From positions 90,225,419 to 90,289,418 of the forward strand of contig CM048841.1 in assembly GCA_026545765.1 (NCBI GenBank): DNA of 64,000 nucleotides, written 5' to 3'. The DNA comes from Plantago major (taxonomy: Eukaryota; Streptophyta; Magnoliopsida; Lamiales; Plantaginaceae). Positions 22,701 to 33,270 of the stretch are shown piece by piece (within the stretch, counting starts at the first letter, position 1; every line of letters begins with the position of its first letter). A program made the translations under genes and the position numbers. The notes under the pieces were generated by a model that saw nothing but the letters and a program-made list of their open reading frames with translations, did no database searches and was not told the origin of the DNA.

Positions 22701-22747
22701 TGAATCAATATGTCATTGTTCTCGCAAGTAAAATGTTTTATATACTA

Positions 22748-23006
22748 CTTCCTCCTTCCGGCCACAAGATTCCCATTTTAATTTTTTTTCGATCAATCGT
22801 CTCAAAGTTTGACTACAAAGTAATTTTAAACCGCAAATTTGAGATGTTCAATTTTTGTTATATAATGAAACTTTAGGAACAAAACTTTCATTATATAATT
22901 TATTTGAAAGAAATATATTTGCGGTTTAACATTAATTCGTAGTAAAAGTTGGAGACGGCTGACCAAAATAAGTTAAAATGGAAAGCTTATGTTGAAACGG
23001 AGAGAG
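22748..23006. mobile_element. Stowaway-type MITE, third family
   Basis: Starts CTTCCTCCTTCCGGCC and ends GAAACGGAGAGAG between TA dinucleotides. Internal inverted arms include 'aaaccgcaaattt'/'aatatatttgcggttt' and 'ataatgaaacttt'/'aaactttcattat'. The disrupted element at 29906 is a relative. Confidence 0.8.
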
Positions 23007-23011
23007 TAGTA

Positions 23012-23262
23012 CTCCCTCCATCCCGGAGAACTTCATATATTAGGGTTAGTGCGCAATTTTTATGTGAAAAGTTAAAGTGACGATATAATATATAAAATGT
23101 GGAAAAAGTGTATTTTTAGTGGTAAAATGTATAATTTGAGTGTAAAAATTGAGATTGTTTATTATTTGTTGGGTGTGTGATAGCTTTCTTTTTTGGTAAT
23201 GTATAAAGTTCTATGTAACGGCTAAAAATGGTAAATGTATGAGTTCTGCGGGACGGATGGAG
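23012..23262. mobile_element. Stowaway-type MITE, fourth family
   Basis: CTCCCTCCATCCCGGAGAACTT at the left and GCGGGACGGATGGAG at the right, between TA and TA. It begins 6 bp after the previous MITE ends. The remnant at about 61750-61979 is related in inverted orientation. Confidence 0.85.
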
Positions 23263-24185
23263 TAGTACTATATTATCAATTATGAATTATGTCTTGTTAT
23301 TTAATGTTGCATGTTTTGTACAAATTAACATATATAACACCGATCTTTTTATAGATTATAGCTACAAACACAATATAGCTGGTGTTAAATCGAGATTACA
23401 ATTTGTATAGTGAAATAAAACAATTTCGACAAAGCAGATCAAAGAAGTCACCCCGTTCCTTCTCCGAATCATATCTGACGACCAATTTTCATTGACAGAA
23501 CGACTTGACAATAAGCTGTTTCATTCTTTGAAGTGTGAATATAATTAAGGACTGGCGGGCTAACTTATCATTTTTTATATATGATGCAAGGTCTTCATTA
23601 ATATTTGTGAGACTTTGTGAAATTATAACTATTTAATTATTATATGTGTATGCGCGGAAAACATATCGGACATCCCACATCTTATAGGTAAAGGCACGAG
23701 AGATAGTTATTATTTACTCCGTCTAAATGAATATTTTCGATAATTTTAATTTTATCCTTCCACCAACTTTGAAATAATCTCATATGTATAATTTCCCCGC
23801 TAACTTAAAATTAATATTCTGCCCCAAAAACTATATGCTCCAATAATGGTTAACCAATGGAGTAAGGCAATATAATGATATATATACTCCATTTACTATA
23901 ATTAGACAAAAGCGGTCTTAATGATTAACTTGGGATTTATTTTGTGGACGTCTGAACTCGTACTTATCAATCAATGCGCGTTAAAATATCAGGGTCTTTA
24001 GAGTTTTAAAGAAGTCAATTAAATTGGTAGCTTCAAACGATGCTTGACTTTTATAGTCTGATCGGACTTGCCATTTGATTAATCTATGGATGGACAATAA
24101 GTTCAAGCAGATTGGAATGGTTGGATAGTTACGTTGCAATATAATTTACCCACGTGCATCAAATAACCAGTTGTAATTCTGTGTT
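23263..24185. other. Intergenic DNA
   Basis: No recognisable coding or repeat feature. A possible host fragment at 23440-23570 is GC-richer but has no long frame. Confidence 0.4.
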
Positions 24186-24708
24186 GTTAAACGCAGCACT
24201 AATTATTTGCGTACTTATAAAAATGCCCCTAACTCAAAAAAAACTTTAAAAATTAACGTAAAATCGAAATAACTCGTTTACACAATAACATTAACATGCA
24301 CGATTGAATACAAATTTCAACAATAAAAAACATCGAAAAATTTTCGCTTTTTTTTTTTTTTTTTTGGTGAAAAGTGGAAAAAGTTGAAAAATATGTAGAG
24401 AAATTGCGGGGGAAAAAAAAAGAAAAAATTAAAAGCTGCAAAAAAAAAAAAAATGAAATGGCCGGTTCTCAAAACCGGCCATTTTTAACCGGCCATTTCC
24501 ATTTTATTTTTTTATTATTTTTTTTTCTTTTTTTTTTCCAACTTTTTTTTTTCCAATTAAAATGGCCCGTTTGACTGGCAATATTTTTTTTAAAATTTAA
24601 ATTTATTTATTTTGAATTTGCAACTTTAACTTTAATTCGAACTTGAATCGAAATGCTTCCGAATAAAAGGTTACAATTTGAACACGAACGAACTTGAATA
24701 GAAAATAT
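24186..24708. repeat. MULE left terminal inverted repeat
   Basis: Pairs with 28968-29491. It contains poly-A/T runs and 'aatggccggttctcaaaaccggcc', itself a palindrome at about 24457-24483. Long TIRs of this size are typical of autonomous MULEs and often act as bidirectional promoters. Confidence 0.85.
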
Positions 24709-24709
24709 T

Positions 24710-26480
24710 ACATGCCATGACCATTGACTACGTAATGGAATAACATCTTCAAAGTGTTCACAAATTTCATCGACAATGTCGAATACGTCTTTCTGGCACA
24801 TATAACGCCTGCTTGGCTCAGTTATTTGTGCAAGTTTAGCCCCGAGCCATTGTATCCTCTACAAATAAAAAACACAGAACGTAATTAAGGATTTGATGAA
24901 ATGGTAACGTCGTGTATGTATATGTATTGAATGTTTATGAACCATACCACGGTAGGATTCATGTTGGCTGGTCGTTAATGTGCCCTTCGAGTAAATGATT
25001 CTTGGCGTGTCACTTGCATATGCGTCCTCATGAAACCGATCGATCTGTTGGAAGAGCTTCAGGTCCGTAATGAACTCGAAGTGTTTGGAGATGGAAATTA
25101 CATCGAGCGGTCTGAAAGTTCTCGAATGAGTCTCCAGGACGATAAGAACATCGATAGAGTGAAGGTTGTGGTGGCCTTTGCACAATCATTGGTGTTATGA
25201 GTGGTTGAGGAATGAATTGGGGGTATCCGAACTGACGCATAACACGGTCTGGCATGTAAGCCTCTGTAATCTTTAAACAATGAATAATTCCCCTAAATTG
25301 AGAAATGGGGACAGCTTCCTCCGCTCTTTGTCCATATGGTGTCCAAATAACCTATTACATATGAGGTAAGTAACATAAGTAAATAATCATAATAGAGTTT
25401 AAATGTTAATGAAGACTAGCGTGATAAATTTCATGACAGACTTCATTTGCAGGAACATTGTCCAGGGCACTTCTATATGCAAGATGTAGAGCAGTTTGAT
25501 CTTGGTCGATGGTTCCCAAGTTCCATGATTCAAAACCAGGAAAGTGCTTGTAGATCCACATATGAAATCGTATAAAGACTTCAATAAAAAAATGTATTCT
25601 TTTTTAAAGTTACGAAAAAATGTATAAATAATATACAGGATGTAAAAAACCTGCACGAGTGAGAGACATCCATCTATTTGTTTGCAGTCAATACGTGATG
25701 CAATTCCCAACTGTCTATACTGATTGGCAAGTGCATCAGCTCCCCATGCGTACATATGAACCTCATCCAGCTGATGTAGGAACGGTAGAAATCCGACCGG
25801 TACTCGATGACCACTCTTGTCGACAAATAGCGATGTGCCTATTAACCACAACAAGTACATGATAGCATGTGAAGGAGGTGGAAGAGTTTGTGCTTTCAAA
25901 ACGGCCTCAATTGTGCTACGCTTGAACCCAACACTTTTATAGTTGGCCTTCAATGATGTATCATTCAGTTGCATATGAGTTGATAATGAGAGCTTGAGCG
26001 TCTCTGGGTGGTTCGTTTCCACCTTAACCGCACGACCATGAACAGGAATTCCTAACAGATAGTGGACATCATGCAGGGTTATAGTCATCTCACCGAATGG
26101 CAAGTGAAAGCTATTAGTTTCAGGATGCCACCGCTCAACAAATGCACTAATCAAAGGCATGTTGATCTTCGGGTGCATAGAGCTGGGCAAGTGTGAGAGA
26201 TGGCTGTTGTCGACAACAGTCAAGACATCGTCGTTTAAATAGTCTTTGAACTTGCTTAATTTACGGTATTGCTGAAACCCCTCGAGAATATCGCGGTCCT
26301 GTGGCATTTTAACGTAAATAGTAAATAAGAATGAGTTAACAATAGTAAATATGAATGCTCGGATTTTAAAGATATGGAATTAAATGACTTACATTTCCCA
26401 TCCATATGGAGTGAGCGATGTGGCCTAGAAATCCTGTGAGTAACTCCGCATTTGTCGGGCCTCCATCAATACCTTGTGTT
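24710..26480 (-). CDS. Plant mobile domain (PMD) protein carried by the MULE
   Basis: Probable exons on the minus strand: 26393 to about 26480 (GGPTNAELLTGFLGHIAHSIW); 25651-26298 (DRDILEGFQQY..., LISAFVERWHPETNSFHLPFGEMTITL, DVHYLLGIPVHG); about 25423-25560 (FPGFESWNLGTIDQDQ); then about 25060-25349 (MPDRVMRQFGYPQFIPQP) and about 24710-24860 (AQITEPSRRYMCQKD...). This is the order of the PMD/MAIN-like domain family (PF10536), often annotated as 'phosphatase 7 long form' although it has no phosphatase core. PMD genes are known both as host genes (MAIN/MAIL1) and inside MULEs and retroelements. The acceptor after 25651 is not obvious in frame and later exons need frame changes, so the gene may be decaying. 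Role inside the element unknown. Confidence 0.72.
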
Positions 26481-26589
26481 AGCGGTCTTCAGGGTTGATT
26501 AGTGGCATTATTAGGAGCTTCCTCTCCACACTGGCTGCTTCCACCCTCTCCAGGGTTGCTATCAGAGAGGGCCACGAGAAACACAATCA

Positions 26590-28352
26590 TGCACTCGGGA
26601 ATTACTCCCATTGGCACACGTCCAGTTCGAAGTTGAATGAGGAATAGTTCGTGTGAGTGATTGAAATCCTGCAGTGCGGAATGCCACCTAGAGAAATTCT
26701 CAGGAAACTCAAAAAGGAGTTTACAAACAACTGTAGTGTCCTACGACACATATACAATGCTGACCAGGAATATCAACGTATGGAGATGGGATCGATGGCC
26801 CCAATGGATTATTTCTTGCATATGTTGGAAAAACATCATTATATATTTACACACTCACAAGTGCAGGGTACTAACATATTGGAGGGAATTTTCTTAGCTC
26901 ATCCTAATACAAGGGAGATGATCCGTTTGTTCCCGCAAGTTGTCCTCATGGATGCAACCTACAAGACAAATTTGTACGACATGCCTTTGGTGGAACTGAT
27001 TGGCGTCTTACCCACTGGGCAAAACTATCACATAGCTTTCATTTTCCTCTCGAACGAAAGGACGTCAAGTTATGTGTGGGGGCTTACACAATTGCGGGAG
27101 TTGTTTGCTGAGTGTGGTGTCTCACCGGGGGTTTTTGTTACCGACAGAGAGTTAGCGGCAATGAATGCGATTAATATCGTATTTCCAGAAGCAGCACACC
27201 TACTGTGTCGGAGGCACATAGCAAAGGATGTGCAGGCTAAAGTAAACAAGTTGTGTGGTTACACAAAGTATCAAGGGGCAGTAAAATCCAGATGGGATCG
27301 CATCGTGCATGCAAAGACTGCGGAACTCCATGAGCGGTATTGCGAAATGGCGAGAACTGGCGAAGACTACATTTGTCATGGAGTACGTACGGAGTACATG
27401 GTTGGACCCATACCGTGAGCGATTTGTCCTCGCTTGGACCAAGAACATCCTACACTACGGCACAAACACGACCAACATGTAATTCTATTTATCGTCATAA
27501 AGCCACTCGTACATTAGTTTATTTCGTATTGCACTACTAGCCTATAATTACAGTTATGCCGAAACTGACATTTCAACACTGTAAATTGGTTGCAGAGTCG
27601 AATCAGCAAACCCCATGTACAAGTAGTGGTTGGGTCCTTCAAATCAAAAGTTTCACCGGGCATTCCCGAAACTGCATGGCCTACTTGAAATGCATTTTGA
27701 TGCGATCCGCACAGAGTTTGAGAGATCTCTTACGATTAAGCCTCATTCCACAACAAGTCACATCTTCCGTAGGCTGGGAGGTGTGGTTTCACATCTTGCC
27801 ATTGACAAAATGGTGAAAGAAATGGACGATGTTAATCCCAGTGATTGCGATCACACATTGCGCACAAGTTTTGGACTAATGTGCGCATGTCAATTGGCCG
27901 TCAAGTTGAGAAACAGGAGGACCGTCCACCCGGTTCACGATCTAAACGTGTTCTGGAGAACTCTTCACATGGGGGAACCACCTGAAACTAGGCAGCAGAG
28001 TGTACGGGACCAGTTTAATGACTGGGCGAGGGACCGCAGCGAGACTGCCACGGAGGAGGAATTGAGATCGTATTTTGACGATTCGAGTGCGTCACAATCG
28101 TTCTTGGAGGAGCCAATCGTAAACCAACGAAGAGGTAGGCGACCTAGAGCAATAGGGAGTAGGATCCCATCTGCTTGGGAGCACCAACACGCGAATCAAT
28201 CACGACGGAATTCCACCCCAAGCAATGCGAGTTCGAGTTCAAAGCAAATCTTGGTAGATCATTTAAATACCAGTGTCAAATGCCGCAACAAATTGCACTT
28301 CATTAGAGGACTAATGTCGTCTCCGATGGAAACTGCGGTTTTAGGGTCATAG
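26590..28352 (+). CDS. MULE transposase (central and C-terminal parts)
   Basis: From about 26657 the frame encodes the MULE transposase domain: VVLMDATYKTNLYDMPLVELIGV holds the first catalytic Asp, VFVTDRELAAMNAI the second, and AAHLLCRRHIAKDV the HxxxH-like region. A 1-2 bp frame change occurs near 27375 (frame switches to YVRSTWLDPYRERFVLAW). An intron at about 27478-27592 leads to the next exon with FHRAFPKLHGLLEMH. The N-terminal zinc-finger/DNA-binding half found in complete MURA-like proteins is not recognisable. The space upstream is taken by the opposing PMD gene's first exon about 180 bp away. The enzyme would cut and paste the element in the nucleus. Confidence 0.8.
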
Positions 28353-28826
28353 CAACTCAATACCAGTCCACCGGTGGCAGACGTCGGCGAGGAACTTATG
28401 GAGGTTGAACAACCACATGGAGCTTTACGCGAAATGGGGCAACAAAGGGTCACGGAAATAACTAGTCGTTTGAACTGGTTTGCAGGCCCATGTAACAAAC
28501 CATGGTGGTATACACTCCCGGATATGGGCTTTCTTACAGCTACAACGTACCAACGGGTCTTGAGCTGCTATGCAAAGACTGGGAGTCTTACATATTTTCC
28601 ATTGGAGTGTCATTCACAGATGGACTCACCATCTCCGGACCCTCCATCGACAGATGAAGAGTGGACAATGAGATTCGTTGATAACAATCACTATATTAGG
28701 TTGCGCGTGATAGATGAATGCCCACTTCCACCATTATGGATGTCATGGGAATCTGCTAGAGAGGAAAGAATAAGCCATTGGATGCAACATTATTCCGTTC
28801 GGCTACGCCAATGGTTTTTGTTCTAG
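28290..28826 (+). CDS. OTU-like cysteine protease domain downstream of the transposase
   Basis: In a frame shifted from the preceding exon, SDGNCGFRVIATQYQ (about 28315-28365) is an OTU-type catalytic Cys motif (DGxCxFR). After another frame change at about 28370 follow WYTLPDMGFL and, near the end, VDNNHYIRL, matching the OTU His motif (NNH), then CPLPP. OTU-like domains are known partners of MULE transposases in some families. Whether it is a fusion tail or separate gene is unclear; the frame breaks suggest it is no longer intact. Confidence 0.6.
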
Positions 28827-28967
28827 TTTATGCTTTCAATTTTATGTTGTGTTCCGTATTTATAGTGAAATGAGTGAAAATTCATGTTGCCGTAATTAAA
28901 TAAATATGATTCCACTTTTACTGAAATAGTTCTTTATGTAAAATAAATAAATAAATAATTGTTAAAA

Positions 28968-29491
28968 GAATAGTTTTCTATTCAAGTTCGTTCGTGTTCA
29001 AATTGTAATCTTTTATTCGGAAGCATTTCGATTCAAGTTCGAATTAAAGTTAAAGTTGCAAATTCAAAATAAATAAATTTAAATTTTAAAAAAAATATTG
29101 CCGGTCAAACGGGTCATTTTAATTGGAAAAAAAAAGAAAAAAATAAAAGCTGCAAAAAAAAAAAAAAAAAGGAAATGGCCGGTTCTCAAAACCGACCATT
29201 TCATTTTTTTTTTTGCAGCTTTTAATTTTTTCTTTTTTTTTCCCCCAATTTCTCTACATATTTTTCAACTTTTTCCACTTTTCACCAAAAAAAAAAAAAA
29301 GTAAAAAATTTTCGATGTTTTTTATTGTTGAAATTTGTATTCAATCTTTCATGTTAATGTTGTTGTGTTTGTGTAAACGAGTTATTTCGATTTTATGTTA
29401 GTTTTTAAAGTTTTTTTTTGAGTTAGAGGCATTTTTGGTAAGTATGCAAATAATTGGTGCTGCGTTTAGCCAAAAAGGTGTTGCGTTTAAC
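28968..29491. repeat. MULE right terminal inverted repeat
   Basis: Reverse complement of 24186-24708 with small indels. The 'aatggccggttctcaaaaccgaccatt' palindrome here has one mismatch. Confidence 0.85.
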
Positions 29492-29905
29492 ATTTTAACT
29501 TGGAGGATGTGAACACTAGGAATTTGATTAAACTATGGATAAACTATTTGTTGACTTCGTAATTAGTTAATTTGTCCTTTTCTTTTTTCCCTTTTTTCTT
29601 TTTCTTTTTTCTTTTTTTTTTTTTTTTTGGTGAGAACTTTTTCCGTATAGGGATGACTCAATGACATCTCTTATTCCGGTCAGATTCCCTATGATTATTC
29701 CGCTTACAAAAGTTGAATAGAAATTGAGACAGTACAATAATTCGAGTTAACATCAGACATTGTTCCGTTTAAAACGTGTAGTATTCCTAAGTACCGTTGG
29801 TCCGGTTTTAACTTTTTCCGTAGTCAATAAAATTTAATTTTAACTATAAATTAATCTTAAACGGCAATTGTACAACTTTTAATTGAATTATGCATTAAAA
29901 AATTA
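29492..29905. other. Intergenic DNA with pyrimidine tract
   Basis: A CT/T-rich run lies at about 29575-29630. No gene recognised. Confidence 0.4.
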
Positions 29906-31141
29906 CTTCCTCTGTCACGGAACAAGTTTCCCACTTTGACTTTTTGCACTCAAATTTTTCCAACTTTGACTACGAATTAATCTTAAACCGCAAATGTAAA
30001 ATGTTCAATTTTTTTATATAATGAAACTTTAGATTTAGCGTATTGAGGAGGTTGACCGAGTCATGTTCGGGCCTTTCAATTTAGATTTGTAGAGAGAGAA
30101 ATATTGCAATTGAATACTTACCTCCAAATGATGGAGATGGCCTCCTATTTATATGAGAACGATGGTCCAAGGGGCAAGTAAGTCGATTCAATAAGATCAT
30201 GACACGTGGATGCCGGTCTAATCTGATCATGATATGTGGGCGTCGGACCATGGTGGCGCTTGAAGGTCACGCATCGGAGCCTCTTCACCAATCAAGGTCG
30301 GGTTCCCTATGATCGGTTCCTTAATTTTTAGGTGAAAAGTTATATTAAGTTTCCCTCTCCTAAGGTGGAATTACCTTTTAAGGTCGGAACCTTTATTGGG
30401 AAACCTCTCTTGCTTGACAATAAAGGTCCGAATGTCCCTAGCGGAAAACCTCTAAAGGTTGGAACCTCTAAAGGGAACCTTCCTTTACTTTGACAATAGT
30501 AAGATCCAATGTCCTTAAGGGGAAACCTCTTTGTGAAAACATCCATTCTCTTGTTGAGTGAAGACCCTCTTGACTTGATTAACTAGGGCCGGACTTATTT
30601 CCTCATATCATTCTTTATTACTTCTCAAGTTCTCTGCTTTATCTACTTGTATAAATAGATGTGTAGCAGTTACTACTTAATTGGATATTCATCAATCATC
30701 TTGTAAATCTCTCAGATAGATAGCAGAGAAGATAGGCAGAGCTAGTGTTGTTGCGGTTAATTGACAACACACCTTGTAATGTGTAATCTCTTCTTGTTAA
30801 GTGAAGCCTATTCGATCTCCTATGCAGTATGCCGATGTAGCGAGCCGAAGCACGTTAAATATTGTGTCAATTGCTTGCTTGACTTGGTATTTCGAATGCG
30901 ATTTTGAGAATCAGGCTTCATATGATCTAATTTGGGGAAATTCAATTGATACAAAGTCGTTTTGATATGTGAATTGGTTCAACAATAATTAGGGAGCACT
31001 TTCACATCAAACTTTAGATCCTAAATTTTCATTATATAAGTCGTTTGAAGATTTTATTATTATTATTCGAGATTAATTCGTGGTTAAAGTTAAATTTTAT
31101 TGACTATAAAAGTTAAAATTGGATAGCTTCTCCGAAACGAG
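29906..31141. mobile_element. Stowaway-type MITE split by an insertion
   Basis: The left part (29906-30034) starts CTTCCTCTGTCACGG after TA and the right part (31009-31141) ends CTCCGAAACGAG before TA. Together they make about 262 bp of the family seen at 22748 ('ataatgaaactttag' and 'attttcattatata' arms). The interior 30035-31008 is foreign. Confidence 0.7.
30035..31008. mobile_element. 974-bp insertion with 11-bp target duplication
   Basis: The MITE word AAACTTTAGAT occurs directly left (30024-30034) and right (31009-31019) of this segment. The body has no coding frame. It contains related 'aaggtcggaaccttt...gggaaacctct' segments (30390-30540), a 'tataaata' box at 30650-30657 and an LTR-like tail with 'cttgtaaatctctcag'. 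Terminal inverted repeats were not found. It could be a non-TIR MULE derivative or a truncated LTR. Confidence 0.6.
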
Positions 31142-31639
31142 TAAGTGTAATATTTATTTGTCCGGTTTGATATTGTTATGTTAATAATCCTTTAAATAAG
31201 GTTTGAATGCCCTTATAGGTCCAAGTATTTCTATTTCATCTATTTCACTTTGACCTTTTCACTTGATATATAAATTTTTGAATAAGAGGACCCTGGGTTA
31301 ATTAATTAAATACTATATATGTTGATGTTGTTTACCACGTAAGGTTCCTTCCAATCCACGGTTTGTCAGTGGGACCCACTGCTAAAGTGAGAGGGTGAAA
31401 CCACCGAAGATAAGACCGTGGTCGAATTTTTCCTAATCCACTAGCTAGAGTAGTTGGGTTCGTTTTTACAAGTACTTCTTCTAATCACCATGCATAGATA
31501 TTTTTTTCTCTTGCCTGATGAATCATAACGCCAAATTTTATATCATGCATGATGCATAGATATTTCTTTCTCTTACCTGATTAATCATAACACTAATCTT
31601 TAAATTATGGAACCAATAATTGAATGAGTAAGGATATGT
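31142..31639. other. Intergenic DNA
   Basis: 'gcatagatatttctttctcttacctgattaatcataac' (in parts) is repeated imperfectly at about 31492 and 31552. No gene seen. Confidence 0.4.
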
Positions 31640-31757
31640 TATCTTCATTTGGCTTCATTCGATTCGATTCGATTCATTCGATTCGATTATGCTTAGTTAT
31701 ATTTTATACTACAATTCAGTTCAGTTCAGTAAATTTCAGTTGAAAAGAACGGAGCCT
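31640..31757. mobile_element. AGGCTCT-family MITE
   Basis: The interior 'tggcttcattcgattcgatt' and right end 'cagttgaaaagaacggagcct' match the family. The left terminus has mutated. Confidence 0.6.
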
Positions 31758-32559
31758 AACTATTCCCACGATGCTATTAAAAAACCAAAACTACAGACAT
31801 TGTTGTTGACGGACGAATAATAATTTAACTTTAAGAGTTGTTAAAAAAAATTATGTTTTATTATAGGATATTTTATAGAGTATGTATATAGGAGTGAAAT
31901 GATATATGTAACATGCTTAAAGTTATTTAATTAGTTTTAATGTTATTTGATTGGTTTAAAGTTCTTATAATAAGCGGAAAAAAAATAGAGAGAGAAAAAT
32001 AGTAGGTAGAGAGAAAAAATGTAATTGATTTGTAAATAGTAGGTGGATTAAAAACGAATAATGTTCCAACTTGATTTTTTAGTTGAGCTCAAGTTGTCTA
32101 CCAAACAGAAGTCTAATTATGAACATTTGGTACTTTTAGGATCATTATGTTACATTTTGTAAAAAATATAGGTGTTTTACAAGCATCATACTAACAGTTT
32201 CGTATACAGTTAAAAATCTGTACTAAACAAAAATTAGTTGATAAATAATAACTGAGTTTAATATGAGTTTAAATGGTGTTTTGAATTGACTCAAAATTTT
32301 ATGGTTTATATATAGTGTGTAAGAAAGAGTTGATGCGTTTTATTGGTTTTACGTTATTTTATTGGTTTAAGGTTCTTATTTAATTAAAAAAGTAAAGAGA
32401 GAGAAATAATATGACATAAATAAAGGATAAGTGTCCAGTGGAGTACAAGTTGAGTTAAAATTTCAAATGTAAAAACAAAAAACAAATGGTCTTGAAACCT
32501 TTTAATGTAACCGGTACGGAGGGAGTATAAGTTTTAAGGATATTGCAATAGGAAAATAA
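31758..32559. other. Intergenic DNA with diverged direct repeats
   Basis: 'attggtttaa(a/g)gttctta' followed by 'gagagagaaa' occurs at about 31950 and 32355, so the two flanks are diverged copies of one repeat. 'ggtacggagggagta' at 32513-32527 is the right end of a decayed Stowaway. Confidence 0.4.
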
Positions 32560-33065
32560 AAATAATCGAGGGACAAAGTCTTTCAAACTGACGTAATGGA
32601 ATTACAAACCATGACTCAATTCTTAGGAAACACTAAGATGTGATTCATTTTGCAAATAAAGGCAAAGTCATTATATTAAGTTAGAACTCAAAATCCTTCA
32701 GCAAGCTCATTTTAAACTCAATTCTAAGCAACTCTATTACATGACTGAGGAGCAAATAAAACTCTGCAGGAAACCAAATGGATCTGCTGTGTTCAACTTA
32801 ATAATCTGCAGCTGCATCTACTGTGTTCAACTTATAAACCAATACCTGACAACCGGTTTCTAACACCAATTCCATCCAGCCTCTGTCTGTTTTTTCTTTT
32901 TTGCTACATCAGAAAACATCTATACTACAAAAAAAACAGTAAATGCCGAGGAGGTAATCTCTTCAATATCTTGCAAGAGCCCCAGGAGTAGTAGATGAGG
33001 GGTTTCTTTCCAAACGCATAACCCTTCTATCTCATATCCCATTTTCGCCAAGAAATCTGAACATG
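32560..33065 (-). pseudogene. RNase H-like fragment, C-terminal part and 3' end
   Basis: Just left of the CACTA-2 border the minus strand encodes CSDFLAKMGYEIEGLCVW, followed by HLLLLGLLQDIEEI. The first phrase matches the end of the plant RVT_3/RNase H domain family (typical '..N.CADxLAKxG'), whose last conserved residues are the Asp and Lys seen here. The matching upstream part is at 46056-46165, right of the transposon. Sequence below about 32920 looks like intron and 3' untranslated region. It may be a LINE-derived or captured host RNase H gene. Confidence 0.6.
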
Positions 33066-33079
33066 CACTACTAAAAAAC

Positions 33080-33270
33080 ATCACCTTCTATAACTGTCAA
33101 ATACAGTCACATAAAGGGAAAATCGGTCACAAAAGAGCTTTATGTGACCGCAAAGAGTAATACAATGGGGTCATAGAAGGTGTTGTAACAGAATGAAACA
33201 TCTATGACAAGCAGTCACATTATATTTATTGCAACAGCTTATCTGTGACCGTGAACTGACATAAACGAAA
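33080..33270. repeat. CACTA-2 left subterminal repeats
   Basis: Repeated 'cagtcacata', 'cggtcacaaa', 'atgtgaccg' and 'ctgtgaccg' words in both orientations, paired with those at 45710-46040. Likely binding sites for the element's own protein. Confidence 0.75.

Larger units (their letters stand above)
24186..29491. mobile_element. Mutator-like element (MULE) with long TIRs, transposase and PMD gene
   Basis: About 0.52-kb inverted repeats (24186-24708 and 28968-29491) begin GTTAAACGCA and share 'aattatttgc', 'taactcaaaaaaa', 'tgaaatttgtattcaat' and inner 'gaacgaacttgaatagaaaa'. Between them lie an opposing plant-mobile-domain gene (minus) and a MULE transposase with OTU-like tail (plus). The right terminus contains a second 'gctgcgtttagc' motif 20 bp inward. 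A 9-bp target duplication could not be identified with confidence, so terminal bases may be a few off. Confidence 0.85.

Noticed and set aside
24186..29491. A 9-bp target duplication for the MULE
   Set aside because: The bases just outside the best TIR ends (attctgtgt-like and attttaact) differ at several positions, so I do not claim one.
32927..32945. 'actacaaaaaaaacag' as the left end of the CACTA fragment that ends at 47149
   Set aside because: It lacks the first C of CACTA and has no GACGGAT subterminal array beside it. The region looks like intron sequence of the RNase H-like fragment.
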